Program-made: the position numbers and the translations under genes | Notes under the pieces: generated by a model | What the model saw: the letters and a program-made list of their open reading frames with translations, nothing else | What the model was told of the DNA's origin: nothing | Database searches by the model: none | In this document: positions 39,032-39,032 of the stretch, piece by piece | Position numbering within the stretch: position 1 is the first letter of the stretch | How the letters are laid out: every line of letters starts with the position of its first letter | Source: Sterolibacterium sp964437515 | Lineage (GTDB): Bacteria; Pseudomonadota; Gammaproteobacteria; Burkholderiales; Rhodocyclaceae | Direction: 5' to 3' | DNA length: 39,032 nt | NCBI GenBank assembly: GCA_964437515.1 | Contig: CAYTHB010000024.1 | Coordinates: 1 to 39,032 of the forward strand

Positions 39032-39032
39032 A

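Noticed and set aside
1..39032. CRISPR array or tRNA genes
   Set aside because: The repeats are long, dispersed and not regularly spaced, and no cloverleaf-like sequence with a CCA end was recognised by eye.

Overview
The window reads as one contiguous piece of a Gram-negative proteobacterial chromosome of moderately high GC. Two OmpW-type outer-membrane proteins, a type IVa pilin behind a sigma-54 promoter, NhaR-, HtpX- and FadH-type proteins and the bioA-bioF-bioD order suggest a beta- or gammaproteobacterium. The species cannot be fixed from what is visible. No rRNA, tRNA, CRISPR array, prophage or transposase gene was seen.

Layout. 1-2.8 kb: an M20 amidohydrolase and glutamyl-tRNA synthetase (minus strand). 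3.0-3.7 kb: a Phd/ParE-type toxin-antitoxin (TA) pair. 3.7-7.5 kb: a translationally coupled minus-strand operon, HTH/Sel1 protein, bioA, bioF, bioD. 7.5-8.2 kb: the pilin with its control region and terminator. 8.2-12.9 kb: a GT-C/TPR membrane protein coupled to an NhaR-type regulator, then divergent htpX and a TerC-family gene. 12.9-15.2 kb: a cassette (HigBA-like TA, a tiny helix-hairpin-helix ORF, two unknown genes) bracketed by inverted copies of a ~225 bp repeat. 15.4-22.2 kb: a lipid operon (FabG4-, HtdX- and FadA2-like enzymes, a DUF4442-like hotdog protein, acyl-CoA ligase, SRPBCC protein). 22.2-25.6 kb: an AbiEii-type TA pair and two paralogous OmpW proteins, with repeat copies before and between them. 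25.6-34.4 kb: FadH plus a hotdog thioesterase, divergent from a ChoD-like GMC oxidoreductase; then a MaoC-phosphotransacylase fusion, acetate kinase and an FMN-dependent glutamate synthase-like protein. 34.4-39.0 kb: a minus-strand type I restriction-modification operon, hsdM (running off the window) and hsdS, coupled to a HipA-like kinase and a HipS-like/HIRAN protein.

The central 19 kb looks like acyl-chain metabolism: activation (ligase), reduction of unsaturated chains (FadH), hydration, ketoreduction and thiolysis (MaoC, FabG4, thiolase), thioester hydrolysis (two DUF4442-like proteins), and possible acyl-phosphate/ATP formation (MaoC-PTA with AckA).

Two items deserve most attention. 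First, an interspersed hairpin-rich repeat has seven copies or fragments here. Every TA or restriction module lies beside one, and two copies supply the TAA stop of the neighbouring gene. Second, the hsdM-hsdS-kinase-HIRAN operon looks like a split HipA (HipT/HipS-like) module, with HIRAN fused to the presumed regulatory half, built into a type I modification operon.
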